Shown: in pieces, positions 35,900-48,039 of the stretch
Numbering within the stretch: the first letter of the stretch is position 1
Layout of the letters: each line of letters opens with the position of its first letter
Assembly (NCBI RefSeq): GCF_047511655.1
Contig: NC_133389.1
Coordinates: 151,295,973-151,359,972 of the forward strand
DNA: 64,000 nt
Direction of reading: 5' to 3'
DNA from: Castor canadensis
Taxonomy: Eukaryota; Chordata; Mammalia; Rodentia; Castoridae
Notes under the pieces: generated by a model
Told to the model about the DNA's origin: nothing
Seen by the model: the letters and a program-made list of their open reading frames with translations, nothing else
Databases searched by the model: none
Translations under genes and position numbers: made by a program

Positions 35900-36200
35900 C
35901 TCCAGCTCAGGCATCAGAGTTGGCTCTTGCTTCCCCACTTCCCCCTTCCAGCCCTTCCACCTCTGCCTCCCTTCAACTTCCTGCCCCCTCCCTCCCTACC
36001 CAAAACCCCTCCCTACTGAGACTTCAAAGGGAGTTAGAACAATGTCATCAAGACATTGAGACTCTACCTTTTCCTCAGTCTGAAGAAGAAAAACCCCACT
36101 CCCTCTTTCCTCTCAGGGAGGTTCCACTCAGAGGGGGTGATATTGGGTTTGTAAATGCCCCTCTTGCCAGCTCTGAGGTCTGAAATTTTAAAAAGGAGTT
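35900..36200 (+). pseudogene. ERV gag remnant
   Basis: A proline-rich stretch (S/P-rich, 35920-36010) leads into a segment resembling the p12-to-capsid junction of gamma-type Gag, with P-L-R-E-V-P near 36110-36125. It stops at 36183. The region 34940-35900 upstream is leader/matrix-like but I cannot read a protein in it. Confidence 0.5.
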
Positions 36201-36539
36201 GTGACCCCTTCTTGAGGATCTCTTTAGGGTCTCAGAAAAGTTTGATCAATTTCTGGGAGCAGATACACTTGGGCTTAGCTATGTCTACTTTGGGAATTCT
36301 CTTCCCAGGGGAGGAAAGAGCAGCAATGGCTATCTGGGAGTGTGAACATTCTCCGGGACAAAATGTCCTGATGGCTGATGTTAAGTCTCTTAATCAAGAT
36401 CCCTGATGGGATAGCAACACCCCAGGACACTGAGAAAACATAAGAGACTTGAGATTTTAATAATAAGGAGATAATCAGGGCGAGGTGATTAACACAACCA
36501 TTAGCTTTATAAATTTCCTGGGAAGCCAGGGACTTCATA

Positions 36540-37920
36540 TTTCAAAGAATAAGTTACAGTTTGCTGAGACTGAAGTAAAATATCTGAGACATTAGATCAG
36601 TAAGGACCAACAAAGGATTGGTCCAGAGAGAATAGAAGGAATCACTGGTCTCCCTTTCCCAGGAACAAAACAAGAATTAAGAAAGTTCCTTGGCTTACTG
36701 GGATACTGCCGGTTGTGGATAGACTCATATGCCCTTAAAACCTAAATCTTTGTATCTTAAATTGACCTAAGAGGGACCAGACCTCCTTCTTTGGACCCCC
36801 AAGGAGATAAAACAAATAGATGAGCTGAAACAAGCCCTTAGCACAGCCCCGATGCTAGCCTTGCCCTCTCTTGAACAGCCTTTTCACTCTTTGTAAATGT
36901 AAACAAGGGTGCCTTTCGGGTGCTAAACCAAAAACATGGGAGTCAACGTCAATCTATGGCCTTCTTATCTAAGTTCCTAGATCCTGTCACCTGAGGTTGA
37001 CCTGAGTACATTCAGGTAATAAATAGTGGCTATAGTCCTTCTAACTGAAGAAAGTAAGAGAATCACTTTTGGGGGAAGTCTAATTATTAGCACTCCCCAT
37101 CGAGATAGAATGATCTTAACCCAAAAGGTGGGTAGATGGCTGACAGATCCTAGGACCCTAAAGTATGAGGCTATCTTGCTACCAAAGGATGACCTGACTC
37201 TAACTACTGATGAGGCCCTAAATCCAGCCACTTTCTTGGAAGGGGAAGCAAGAAGTAGGAGCCCCACACATAAATGTTTAGATATTATTGAATACCAAAC
37301 AAAAGTATAAAGCCAGACCTTAGGGAAACTCCTTTCCAGACCGGGTTCCATTTCTTTCTGGGTGGATCCTCTCAGGTAATTGAGGGAAAAAGACATAATG
37401 GGTAGTCCTTGACTAGAATCAGGCTGACTCCCTAACAATTGATCAGCATAGACTTGTGAATTGTTTGCTCTAAATCAGACTCTTAAAAATCAGCCCACTA
37501 AATTAGTTTTAGAGACCAGATTGCCTTGGATTAAATGCCTTCTCATAGCACTACTCAGGATGAGGACAGTCCCTTCAGAAGGACATTGGCCTCTCCCCTT
37601 ATGAAGTGCTTTATGGTTTTCCTTACCTTAGCTCTGTTACTGATGTGCCTACCTTTGAAACTAAAGATTATTTACTCAAAAATTATATACTTGGATTGTC
37701 CTCTCCTTACTTTGTCTTAGGAAAAAGGGGTTGTTAGCACAGGCTCCTCCACCTTACTTTCCCATTCACTCACGCCAGCCTGGCAATTATGTGCTGATCA
37801 AGACCTGGAAAGAAAATAAGCTTGAGCAAGCTTGGGAAGGACCAGGAAGGACATGGAACAGCCTTCTGAACTGCAGAGAGGGGGTGGACTCATCACACAC
37901 GGGTAAAGAAGGCGCCTCCA
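36540..37920 (+). pseudogene. ERV pol remnant (RT end, RNase H, integrase pieces)
   Basis: 36650-36720 gives the RT thumb pattern L-R-K-F-L-G-L-L-G-Y-C. 36790-36960 and 37026-37310 give connection/RNase H-like text in other frames. 37535-37925 gives an integrase C-terminal pattern spread over two frames. Stops and shifts are numerous, and large parts (RT active site, integrase core) appear deleted. Confidence 0.65.
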
Positions 37921-38029
37921 TCTGACCAGAAGGAATAACGGACCATGCTCTCACATCCAGGGGACACCAGAATAACCTTAAAAAGACTATAGTGAAATTA
38001 CTCTTTCTCTTTCATCTGGGAAATGGTAT

Positions 38030-39830
38030 GTTTATTATTAATGTAACTCAGAGTACTTTTCCCTTAACTGATGAATTCGATGCATGCCAGAGCCTTCCTT
38101 GTGAAGAACTTATGTCCCAACTGCAGCTCTAAGGGTATTCCTTTTATATGTGTCCCATCCGGGGACCCACAGGGAAGCCTGGTATCTGTCCAGAGTGGAC
38201 AGATGTGAGGTGAAACACTGGATATAAAGGATACACTTCTCCCTTTTATGACAATCCTAAGGGCTGGACCAGATCCTGAGGCACTGGTAAGACTCCAATT
38301 TCCACCATCCAGAACAATCAACAGTCTTTTAACGGACTACAGTCAAAATTACAGCTGTTTCAGATACGCCCCTCCCCTGCTTGCAAAGATAAACAGTGTG
38401 ACCCACTTAGATTGGTCATATAAAGCTCCTGGAGTACTGCAAAAGAACCATTCATATTTTGTAAATATGAGTTGGGGGTGATGTCTCAGGAACAGACTCT
38501 TTAGGTGCCTTCAGTTCCATCTAGCTCCCAAACTCTCTCAGGGGACACCCAGTTCTACCTCCGCTCCAATGTTGCCTCCACGTTAAACTCAGGTAACCCT
38601 AGTAGAAGTCAAGGACCTAAGACAAACTGTGGCTATTGAAATTGGGTACAGGGACACAAATGCTTGGATGGAATGGATAAAATATTTTGTCTGGACATTA
38701 AATAAGAGGGATGTTACTACTGGGAGGCCAGAATCTCAGGTGGTCCAGTTTCCATTAGGATGGTCCTCAGATCCAGATGGTGTTACACGCTAGGTCTGTT
38801 TCAGGACACCATGGCTTGGGGTAATGAATCCTGCTGGATGTTATCACTACTGTTCCCAGAGGAACAGCCCCTCCCACCTTGGGGTCAGCCCCCAAGGACT
38901 GTTAAACCTCCCACCCCAGATGTCAATTGTACCTCATGTCTTTCAGGCAGATGGACGATTGACAAATGTGGAAAACCTGGCAGGATGTAGTGAAAGCTGG
39001 TCCTTCAACAGTCTCACAAACCAGTCCACACTCTCAGTTGACAGAGCCAACGTCTGGTGATACTGCAGAGGACCTTTACTTGAGACTCTCCCAAGTAACT
39101 GGGCAGGCACCTGTGCTTTGGTGCAGTTGGCAGTCCCTTTCACTCTAGCATTTAGATTCTCAGCTCATGCCACAACATCTAGGAAAAGGAGGGACATAGG
39201 CACAGAAGTTGCAACCAGCCAGAGGTTCCTTGAATCCCCATGTTTATATTGATGCCATTGGGGTTCCTAGAGGGTGCCAAATGAATTTAAAGTCAGAAAT
39301 CAAATTAAAGCAGGATTTGAATCTGCTCTTTTGGTGGTCCACCATAAATAAAAATATCAATTGGATTAATTATATTTACTATAACCAACAAAGGTTTGTT
39401 TACTATACCACGGACGCTATCAAAGGAATAGCACAGCAATTGGAACCAACTAGTCAGATGGCTTGAGAGAACAGGCTAGCATTAGACATGCTGTTGGCTG
39501 AAAAGGGAGGGATTTGCATAATGATTGGAGTTTCATGTTGCATGTATATACCAAATAATATAGCTCCCGATGGAACTATTACTAAGGCCCTACAGGTATT
39601 AACTACCCTATCCAACAAGCTAGCTGAAAATTCAGGTATAAATGATCCCTTCTCTGACTTAATGGAAAATTGGGTTGGGAGATGGAAGGGCTAGATGATC
39701 TCAATCTTAACCTCCTTGGTTGTAGTGGCTGGAGTTTTAATTTTAGTAGGATGTTACATAATTCCTTGTGTCTGAGGACTAATACAGAGGATAATAGAGA
39801 CAACCCTCACCAAACAACACCCTGCCCTAC
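38030..39830 (+). pseudogene. ERV env remnant
   Basis: The surface-unit region (38030-39150) is open only in short pieces with several Cys residues. The transmembrane region has a C-x6-C-C motif (codons within 39511-39537) and a hydrophobic membrane segment after 39695. A stop at 39692 and earlier shifts kill the frame. The motif is the covalent SU-TM linkage site of gamma-type envelopes. Confidence 0.75.
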
Positions 39831-39909
39831 CCAATTAATTTGTTCCTAATAGAAACACAGAAACATGACAGCCAATGGCTCCTAAATGAATCTGAAGAAA
39901 AGAGTTTAA

Positions 39910-39927
39910 ATTTAAAAAGGGGGAAAA
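39910..39927 (+). promoter_or_regulatory. ERV polypurine tract
   Basis: TTAAAAAGGGGGAAAA immediately before the 3' LTR, the expected plus-strand primer site. Confidence 0.9.
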
Positions 39928-39928
39928 T

Positions 39929-40351
39929 TGTAAGAAAAACAATCTTTTCTATCAAAGTATATGTCACCCTCTTAGATTACTTAAAATTCTTCAGGTTGCC
40001 ATCTTAGGTGACTTGTGTTGTTTAAAGGGTTCCTGTTTCTTCCAGATTCTTGCATAGTCCCATTGCCCACAAAAATTGCCCACCAAATTATGTGCTCTAA
40101 ACCATCCCCCAAGCCTTTTAGCCAATCAGGAAAGACTGTGAACCTTTGAACTGGACAAATCCTAGGTGAGGGGCAGGTACAAATGCATCAGGGATATAAG
40201 AAGGAGCCACTGTCAGCCATTTTGTGCTCGAGTGTCTGCTCAGCTGGAGTGAGTACATGCTTGCACTCTTTTGATCAAAACAAATTGCCTTGCCAAGATT
40301 TTCTGTCTCTGTGTGTCTGTTTTTGGCACCGGAGGGTCTTTAATTCCAACA
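39929..40351 (+). mobile_element. 3' LTR of the ERV
   Basis: 423 bp, TGTAAGAAAA...CCAACA. It holds a TGTGCTCGAGTGTCTGCTC segment and a TTTTGGCACCGGAGGG end matching the 5' LTR. The GTCA target duplication follows. Confidence 0.92.
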
Positions 40352-40676
40352 GTCATCAAGCAGGGGCTGGTGAGCTGCCAAAATTTTCTGAGGGTGAGCA
40401 CCATGTGCTCACAGCTATGACATAAGACATTAGACAGCTATGACATAAGAGCAAAGAGAAATCACCTGCCTCTGCTAGGCTTGGCACTGTCCCTCTAGCA
40501 CCCTCTACTGGCAAGCCTAAAATTGTACTAACTGTGAAAGCCTAATATTGTGCTAATTGGCGAAGATAATCCTTTTAAGAGGACATAACTTACAGTGTCA
40601 CCGAACAAGACAAGGAGTGGATTTGCAGCTGAGAAGCAATATGTTGATACTGGGAAAGAATACTAACCCTGCTTTT

Positions 40677-41531
40677 TTTTTTTATTATTCATATGTGTAT
40701 ACAAGGCTTGGGTCATTTCTCCCCCCTGCCCCCACCCCCTCCCTTACCATCCACTCCGCCCTCTCCCTCTCCCCCTCACCCCTTCTATACCCAGCAGAAA
40801 CTATTTTGCCCTTATTCCTAGTTTTGTTGTAGAGAGAGTATAAGCAATAATAGGAAGGAACAAGTGTTTTTGCTGGTTGAGACAAGGATAGCTATACAGG
40901 GAGTTGACTCACATTAATTTCCTGTGTGTGTGTGTTACCTTCTAGGTTAATTCTTTTTGATCTAACCTTTTCTCTAGTTCCTGGTCTCCTTTTCCTTTTG
41001 GCCTCAGTTGCTTTTAAGGTATCTGCCATAGTTTCTCTGCGTTAAGGGCAACAAATGCTAATTTTTTAGGTGTCTTACCTATCCTCACCCCTCCCTTGTG
41101 TGCTCTCGCTTTTATCATGTGCCCAAAGTCCAATCCCCTTGTTGTGTTTGCCCTTGATCTAATGTCCACATATGAGGGAGAACATACGATTTTTGGTCTT
41201 TTGGGCCAGGCTAACCTCACTCAGAATGATGTTCTCCAATTCCATCCATTTACCAGCGAATGATAACATTTCGTTCTTCTTCATGGCTGCATAAAATTCC
41301 ATTGTGTATAGATACCACATTTTCTTAATCCATTCGTCAGTGGTGGGACATCTTGGCTGTTTCCATAACTTGGCTATTGTGAATAGTGCTGCAATAAACA
41401 TGGGTGTGCAGGTGCCTCTGGAGTAACCTGTGTCACAGTCTTTTGGGTATATCCCCTAGAGTGGTATTGCTGGATCAAATGGTAGATGAGTTTTTAGCTT
41501 TTTAAGTAGCCTCCAAATTTTTTTCCAGAGT
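40677..41531 (-). mobile_element. 5'-truncated L1, antisense, with target-site duplication
   Basis: The 3' UTR and about 340 bp of the ORF2 end are present. A perfect 14-bp duplication CTAACCCTGCTTTT lies at 40663-40676 and 41532-41545. It lies just downstream of the IWS1 pseudogene's 3' UTR. Confidence 0.92.
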
Positions 41532-42997
41532 CTAACCCTGCTTTTGTAAAAAAGAAATGATATATGAGATATGTACATATGCATTTTTTCACAAAACGAG
41601 AATGAAATTTTGTCATGTAGTTTATAAAAGTATGATTAATAGTCTTTTGTACAAAGCACACAACAATTTAAAATACAACTGAGAGAAATGGGAGTCTTAT
41701 GACAATTTTTTATACAAACCAAACCATTTACAGACACACTAAAAAACTTAAAATATCTTCTTTCTCCAAATAGTCCATTGTGCATTTGTTAGAGCAGACG
41801 TGGGAACATATTCCAGGCAAGATCACAAGGGTATTTTATTACCCTTGATGCTGATCTTCATAGTGTATGCAGGTCTGCCTTTTTTTCCCGATATCTGTAA
41901 ATTTTCTCATCTGTTTATACAGTTGACTGATTCCTTTCTTGCAGGTTGCCTGAAACCTGGATGATTCCATTTCAACATTTCATTGAGACTGATGACATAG
42001 TCCTTGTTTGGGGGCATTGTGATTCTTGCACAGAATCCAGAATCTCCAGGGTTAGGAACCTTCTCTTCTGTTGGCACCTTCTCCAGGTCTCTTCTGGGTG
42101 TCTGACCACTGGTGCTGTTCTCACATACCTGCTCATTCTTTATCTTTTCGGGATTTGCTCTGGAAATCTCTACTCCTTTTCTTCTCACCATTCTTTTGTA
42201 GTTTGAGAAAAGACCAAATATAGGCCAAAACCACACACTGATTAATTTTCCTGGCATGTCCCTGTTGGAGCTTGATTCCTTGGTGGGTATTTATAAAGAT
42301 AAATCACTGCTCATACAATCTCACTATGTTTCAGGGCCTCCTGGGCTCACACTAGGTAGCTCTTGCAAAATCTTCAGCAATTCTTCCCAAGTCTTCAGTG
42401 CTGGAAAACTCCTGTTAGAGGTGAGAACAATTCTTTGATGGCATACCACTGTCAATAAATATTTTTTTAAGGTCTTTATTCTTAAGGTGCATAATCACAG
42501 TAGGCAAAAAAGGTGCTGGCCGTTTTTGATTACTCAACAGTCTTCCTCAGCAGCTTCATTCATATTGATGATCACTGCACTCCCAATGTCATCTACATAC
42601 TGATAAATGTGTTGCCATCATGACTGTGTCTGTGCTTGCCATTCATGCTCTTTTTCTGCTTCAGCATCATCTCAAAATCTGCTAGAAAGTCCCTATGTTT
42701 TCCTCTCTTTATGTTATCATAAGAATCACAATCTTCTTCTTTTCCAGTGTTTCACTTTTTCTTCCTCCAAATCTTCTTGGTTAAAACCTGTAAATTCTTC
42801 CTCTGCATCACCACTCTCAAAACATCTGCAATAAGATATTCTTTTTCATTGCCTGACTTGCTCTTGCTCTCATTTATCTTACCAGACAATTGTTTCTTCC
42901 CCATTTGTTCACTGTCAAGTGCTACAGTCTTCTCTTTTTTTGCTTTACTTTTCTGATATAACATAACTGTCAGAGTCATCAACATCAGAAACAACAC

Positions 42998-43312
42998 TGT
43001 AGCAGGGAGGAAGGCCAAAAGAAGAAACAAGCAAGTCTGTGTTCTGATAATGTAGCAGGGGGGAGGGGATGGCATAGCAGGGAGATAAAATCTAAAGAAC
43101 CTAAGTGAGTAGCACTGGGTGTGAATTACTCAATAGAGTTGCATGCAACCGTACATGGGTTAAACCTTGCTTTTTGCTTCTGTAACCTGCTTGCAAGAGA
43201 ATATAAGGTGAAAGAAACCCTTTTGTTCTCAGGGCTCAGCCTTCGGACATGAATCTACTGAGCTGCTGCCCCTGCACGCTAATAAACATTGCTTCCTGAA
43301 AAGCCTTGGTGC
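42998..43312 (+). mobile_element. LTR, left member of an inverted pair
   Basis: It starts TGTAGCAGGG. It has TGCTTCTGTAACCTGCTT, AATATAAGG (TATA-like) and GCTAATAAACATTGCTTCC (polyadenylation). The U5 end seems truncated where the second LTR begins. Confidence 0.8.
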
Positions 43313-43660
43313 TGTTGTGGGAAATTATGAGCTGAGATACAAGTCTCTGAGGCAGATTAGCAGGAAGCAACATTTATTGCGCTGGCACAGACCCAGCGGA
43401 CTAGTGTCCAAAGGCTGAGCCCCGCGAGAACAAAGGAGTCTCCCCTAATATACCCTTAGAAGCAGGTTACAGAAGCAAAAGGCAAAGCTCAACCCACATA
43501 TGGCTGTATGTGACTCCATTGGCTCTTTCATTTTCCCAGTACTATGTGACCTTCATGTTTCAATTCTTTAAGCTTTATCTCTCTGCTTTGCCATCCCCTT
43601 CCCCTGTCTCATCATCAGAACACAGCCTGTTTCTTTTCTGGCCTCCCCTTTCTTGCTACA
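43313..43660 (-). mobile_element. LTR, right member of an inverted pair
   Basis: The minus strand starts TGTAGCAAGAAAGG, shares TGCTTCTGTAACCTGCTT and has GCGCAATAAATGTTGCTTCC, ending in CCCACAACA. It is related to, but clearly diverged from, the left LTR. Confidence 0.8.
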
Positions 43661-44084
43661 GTGCCCGATGTCTCTGCTCCAGTCCATAACAACTCTTCCT
43701 TGATGCTTTCTCATCTTCACTATCAGAAACCACAGGAGCTTTTTACTTTGCTACTTTCTCCTCTTTACCTTCTTTTTCTTCATCTTCATCACTATTCAAT
43801 TTTTGCTTTTTGGGTTCTTCTTCCTTGCTGTCAGGGCTGTGAAACCTTTTTATGTCTTTAGGCAGCATACCTATTTAGAAGCGCCTCGTTTTCAAAGTGG
43901 CTCCCAGGTAATTTTCTAGTCTCCTCACTCTCAAAGTCACTCTGGGTTTCCATGTGACAAGAGAATTCGGAGGGTGTGGAGAATAAGAAAGCAGCAGCAG
44001 CAGCAGCAATGGCGATCGCTTCAACCTGAGAGCCCTAGCATAAAAAAAAAACATACCTGCTAGGCAGGCAAGGCTGCGGATTGT

Positions 44085-44260
44085 CCCTGTACCTCCCACA
44101 AGCACCTTCCTGGCTAAAATGGGGTCTGCCCACGACCCCCAAAGGAATACAGTGCGCAGGCGTCGTCACTCGTCAGCCAGCCAATGAGAAGACGTAACAG
44201 TGACGGCGCAAGGCACGGTGGGAAAGGAGGCTGCTGGGAAATTATGCAGGAAATCGGTTT
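44085..44260. promoter_or_regulatory. CpG-rich promoter-like block upstream of the IWS1 retrocopy
   Basis: In an otherwise CpG-poor window this stretch has about a dozen CpGs. It contains TGCGCAGGCGTC (NRF1-like), GCCAATGAGA (CCAAT box), GACGTAAC and GTGACGGC (CRE-like) and GGCGCAAGGC. On the minus strand a CAG|GTATGT splice-donor consensus lies at about 44058-44066. It could be parental IWS1 5' sequence carried by an upstream-initiated transcript, or a pre-existing promoter. Confidence 0.45.
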
Positions 44261-44504
44261 CATTTAAATACCTTCCCCTGGAGAAGCCGAACCTGTCCTC
44301 CATGGAAGTGACTACTCACTTCGTTATGTGTTCGCTACTTCTTCAAGGCACATTTTAGTTTATTTTCCGAAAAATTACTCATGGCATGCAGCGAGGCGCT
44401 TATATCTTAATGATATTTGTTCACTTATGCTAGCAGCAGTTTTAAGTATTGTGCACTTACTGACTTGCTTGATTCTCATAATATGCAAATGCAGGAATTC
44501 TTAC

Positions 44505-44595
44505 CTCTATGAATGAGGAAACTTAGAGCACTGAGATATTTAGTAACTTGCTTAAGGTCACACAGCTAGTAAGTGGTAGACCAAGAATTACTAGG
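44505..44595 (-). repeat. MIR fragment
   Basis: GAGGAAACTTAGAGCACTGAG ... AGGTCACACAGCTAGTAAGTGG: the classical MIR core, read from the antisense side. Confidence 0.8.
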
Positions 44596-45239
44596 GCCTG
44601 ATAAGCTTAAAAGAAGGTCTGGAAGACTCAAAATGTTAATAGTTGTCATCCCAAGGAATCACTGAAGAAACCGTGGGAGAGGTTTTAGTTTTTTTGGTTC
44701 TTAATCAGTACTACAAATAAGTAGTGTTAAGCATGCTACTGTTTTTTTAATTTTATTTTTATAATGTAGGTACGTCTGTTATTATTTTTCAAATAATAAG
44801 CCAGATTAATTAATAAATGCACAGTACCAGCCAGTAAGAAGCAAGTGCCAGTAAGTAATGGAGACTGTGAGACTCCCCGGGAGCCTGGGAGGGGGACGCC
44901 AGTCCTTGCTGGAGTGGCTAGTGGCCTGAATAAAGGTTTGGAGTAATAGGATCTCCTACTGCTGCTGTCTCCTTCTTGCATTAGGAAGTGTGAGAACAGA
45001 GACAACCAGGAACCTCCATTGGCCAAAGGAAGTGGTATTATCAGAGGCTCCTGGGTGGGGAAAGAGGAGAAAGCAGGTTCACTTACCAGTAGGAGATCAC
45101 GCTACTCTCCATCTGTCAGTCTTTCTCTCTATGGTACCACTTTGAATGTTTAAAGCTGTCTCTTCTGGTAATTAATTCCACATTTTATATAATATGTTTC
45201 TATTGCTTGAACAATCACTTTTATGTCTTAGGTCAAGAT

Positions 45240-45960
45240 CATTAATGCATTGTTCGAATATTCTATAGCTGCTTTGCTTTTCTATCATAAGTTACGAGGA
45301 GAGACACATAAATATTTAACACTATAGTCTCTCATTTTAGTTCTGACCATTTTTGCTTAATTTCTGCTTTAATTAATGCTAGTATAATGATACCAGTTGG
45401 CACATCTTTCCCATTCTAGACTTTCAGTACTCTTACACTTGAAATGTGCCTGTTTTAAGCAGCTTATTGCTTATTTTTTAAAAATCCAGTCGGTAAGACT
45501 TTTTCTTAAAATTATAATAGTCAATTTAAATTTGTTTATTGATATATTTGGCTTAAATCTACCTTCTAGTTATTTTACCTTTGTAGCATCCATTCACTTT
45601 TCTCTATTTTCTTGACTTCATTTTTAGATGAATTAAATAAATTTTAAAAGTTCATAAAGATTTAGCATTCTTAATCCAAAATGCTTCAAAATCTAAAACT
45701 TTTTTCCACTGACATTGATGTCACAGGTGGAAAGTTCTATAGCTGACCTCGTGATGCATTTCTGTCAAAACACAGATGTACTAACAATATTGTACAAAAT
45801 TACCTTCAGGCTATCTGTATGAAGTGCATATGAAATTCATGTTTAGATTAGGGTATCCCCAAGATATGTCATTATGTATATATGCAAATATTCCAAAATC
45901 TGAAAAAAAAATAAGAAATCTGGAACACTTCCAGTCCTACACACTGGGTAAGGAATACTC
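45240..45960 (-). mobile_element. Old L1 fragment and an unassigned medium-reiterated repeat
   Basis: 45240-45640 resembles antisense L1 ORF2 ('gatatatttggcttaaatctacc'). 45660-45920 ('ttaatccaaaatgcttcaaaatc ... gcaaatattccaaaatctg') resembles a widespread ancient mammalian repeat whose name I cannot assign. No genes. 46060-46460 includes (CA)n at 46146-46174 and another antisense L1-like piece. Confidence 0.45.
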
Positions 45961-48039
45961 AACTGGTATTACCCCGTCATTAAATGCCAGTCTGATAATA
46001 TTCTTTTAGTAGTTTCACTTGAGCCACATTGTCCAAGAATTTGGTTAGTAGCCACATCTGTTTAAAACAGCTTTACTGAAGTACAATTGATATACAACAA
46101 ATGGCACATACTTAAATTGTATAAGTATATAATTTGATGAGTTTTCACACACACATACACAAACACACACACCTGTAAAACCATCACCATAGCCAAGATA
46201 ATGAACATATCCTTTACCTCCAAAATATTACTTGCACCCTTTTGAGTCCTGTCCTCTTGCCCCTCCCCACTCCTGAATTTACCATTAGCTATTGCTTTAG
46301 TGATATCCCATACATTTTTATATGTTTTGTTTCTTTTTAACTTAAAAAATATTTCCCAATTTCCTTTTGAATTCTTTTTTTGACCCATGGATTATTTACA
46401 AGTGTGTTATTTAGTTTTCAAGTTAGAAGATTTTCCTTATATTTTTCTGTTGTAGCAAATTCCTGGTCATATAAAGCCAGGTAGCATATTACCTAGAACC
46501 ATGGGTATTTTATGTCATTGGTCATCTTCAGAGTAAATTTCATACCATTTGTGATGAATGCCTTAATTCCACCAGGGGGTGCAAGTCAACATAAATTTCT
46601 ATTGAAAAATCTGATCCAACTGAGTAGATTGGGGGGGGCCCAAGGGAGTAAAATAAGGAAGGAGTTGGTCAAGTGGAATGAGTTCACTTTTTGTGTTTAA
46701 AGGAGGGGAGAGGGAAAGGAGGCTGGGATAAAATTCAAAGGAAAAGTTGACCCAAAACAATACATATATTATGATCTAATGGTTTTTATATACACATGTA
46801 CACATATACAGGAATACCTGTGAGTAAAGAGACTGCTGCTGAATTTTATACTTATTATGGTTTTGGGGCATTTAAAAATTTTTTTCTGGTGAATATGTAA
46901 TACTTTTATGATCATAAAATTTTGGGAAGGGAACACATTTACCAGTTTATTATGAAGGATATTACAAAGAATAAAAAAGACAAAGAGAAGGGAATCAAAG
47001 ATTGTCAACACACAACAAAGATCAACAAAACACAAAGTAAGATATCAAGAGAGGAAAAGACAAAGGGATTTTTCAAGATGGTGACTACAGGGAAGTAGCT
47101 GGCAGCGTGAGCTCTGTAAATCTGGAATATTGCTGAGATGCTGGAGCCACACTTGGCAGGAAAAAAAACCCACCAAGAATTAGCAAAACTCAGACATCCT
47201 GAACCCCCAGCTCGTACACAGCTTCTCCATGCCCCATTACATTGAGAAAACAGGAGGGCTTCCACACTGCCAGATGCCACCAGCTCCAAACCTGTTTGGG
47301 AGACACAAACCAACAGGTGAGCAGATAAGCTGCACGGTACTCCCACAGCCACCCCTGGGAAAGGCCAGCATGGCCCCCTGACAGACTGACCCCTGCCCAG
47401 CAAAAAGGAAAACAAACAAAACTGAACAATAAACTGGAAATTGAAAAGGACATGCAGCAGAGAGGGTGGGGTGCTTTCAGCGTACAGGAGCAGGAGAAAG
47501 AAGAGGGGCAGCCTCCCCCACTCCAAACATTAGGCAAGCAGCCAGCAGGAGTACCCGGATGTGAGCTTCTCCACCGGAGAAAGGGGGAGGGGCAGCTCCC
47601 CATGTCAACATTAAACAAGCAGCCTGCAGGAGCACCCAGCTGCCAAGCTTGGAGTAACACCAAAACTACTAAGACGGAAATACCATTGTTCCTGAACCTG
47701 GAATTCTTTTTTTCTTTCTCTTTCTAAGTGCTTGTCTTGTTCACTGTGTGTTAGTCCACCATCTCTCCCTGTAGATTTCTTTGGTTCTCCATTTTTTTCC
47801 TTTCTTTTTCTTTTTCTCTTTTTCCTTTTCCTTTTTTCTCTTTCTTTCTAAGTATTTAGCTTGTTCACTGTTTGTTAGTTCACTGTTTGTTAGTCCATCA
47901 TCTCTCCTGTTGATTTGTTTTTTCTTTTTCTTTCTCTTCTCTCTTCCCTTCCTGATTTACAGGAATATTAATTTTAATATTGTAAGTTAGCCAATACTAA
48001 ATTACACACAGAACAGTGTTAGAAATAGCACCAAGTGGA

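Larger units (their letters stand above)
33878..40351 (+). mobile_element. Structurally complete class I ERV provirus
   Basis: The 5' LTR is 33878-34911 (including a 575-bp L1 insertion plus its 19-bp duplication) and the 3' LTR is 39929-40351. Both start TGTAAGAAAAACAATC and end in AACA. A 4-bp duplication GTCA lies at 33874-33877 and 40352-40355, the length expected for a gammaretrovirus-like integrase. Between them are a leader, gag, pol and env remains in order, and a perfect polypurine tract before the 3' LTR. All genes carry stops or frameshifts. Confidence 0.9.
41550..44080 (-). pseudogene. IWS1P: IWS1 processed pseudogene
   Basis: IWS1 is a nuclear SPT6-binding transcription-elongation and mRNA-export factor. 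On the minus strand, pieces in order match it: a CTG-repeat 5' UTR (about 43988-44010); acidic Ser/Asp/Glu repeats with N-S-D-E-D-E-E-K near 43790; S-D-S-E-D-E near 43720; V-V-S-D-V-D-D near 42980; N-E-A-A-E-E-D near 42555; I-F-G-L-x-S-N-Y-K, [12 protein letters not shown] and G-F-C-A-R at 42200-42000; and K-Q-M-R-K-F-T-D-I near 41900, ending about 41825. It is contiguous although the parent gene has many introns, and has many stops and shifts, so it is a retrocopy. An LTR pair (42998-43660) interrupts it. Confidence 0.87.

Noticed and set aside
36977-37438. 153-codon minus-strand open frame
   Set aside because: Antisense to ERV pol remains, which read sensibly on the + strand.
43985-44010. 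GCA/CTG trinucleotide repeat as a disease-type expansion
   Set aside because: Only about six units, and it fits the 5' UTR of the IWS1 retrocopy.
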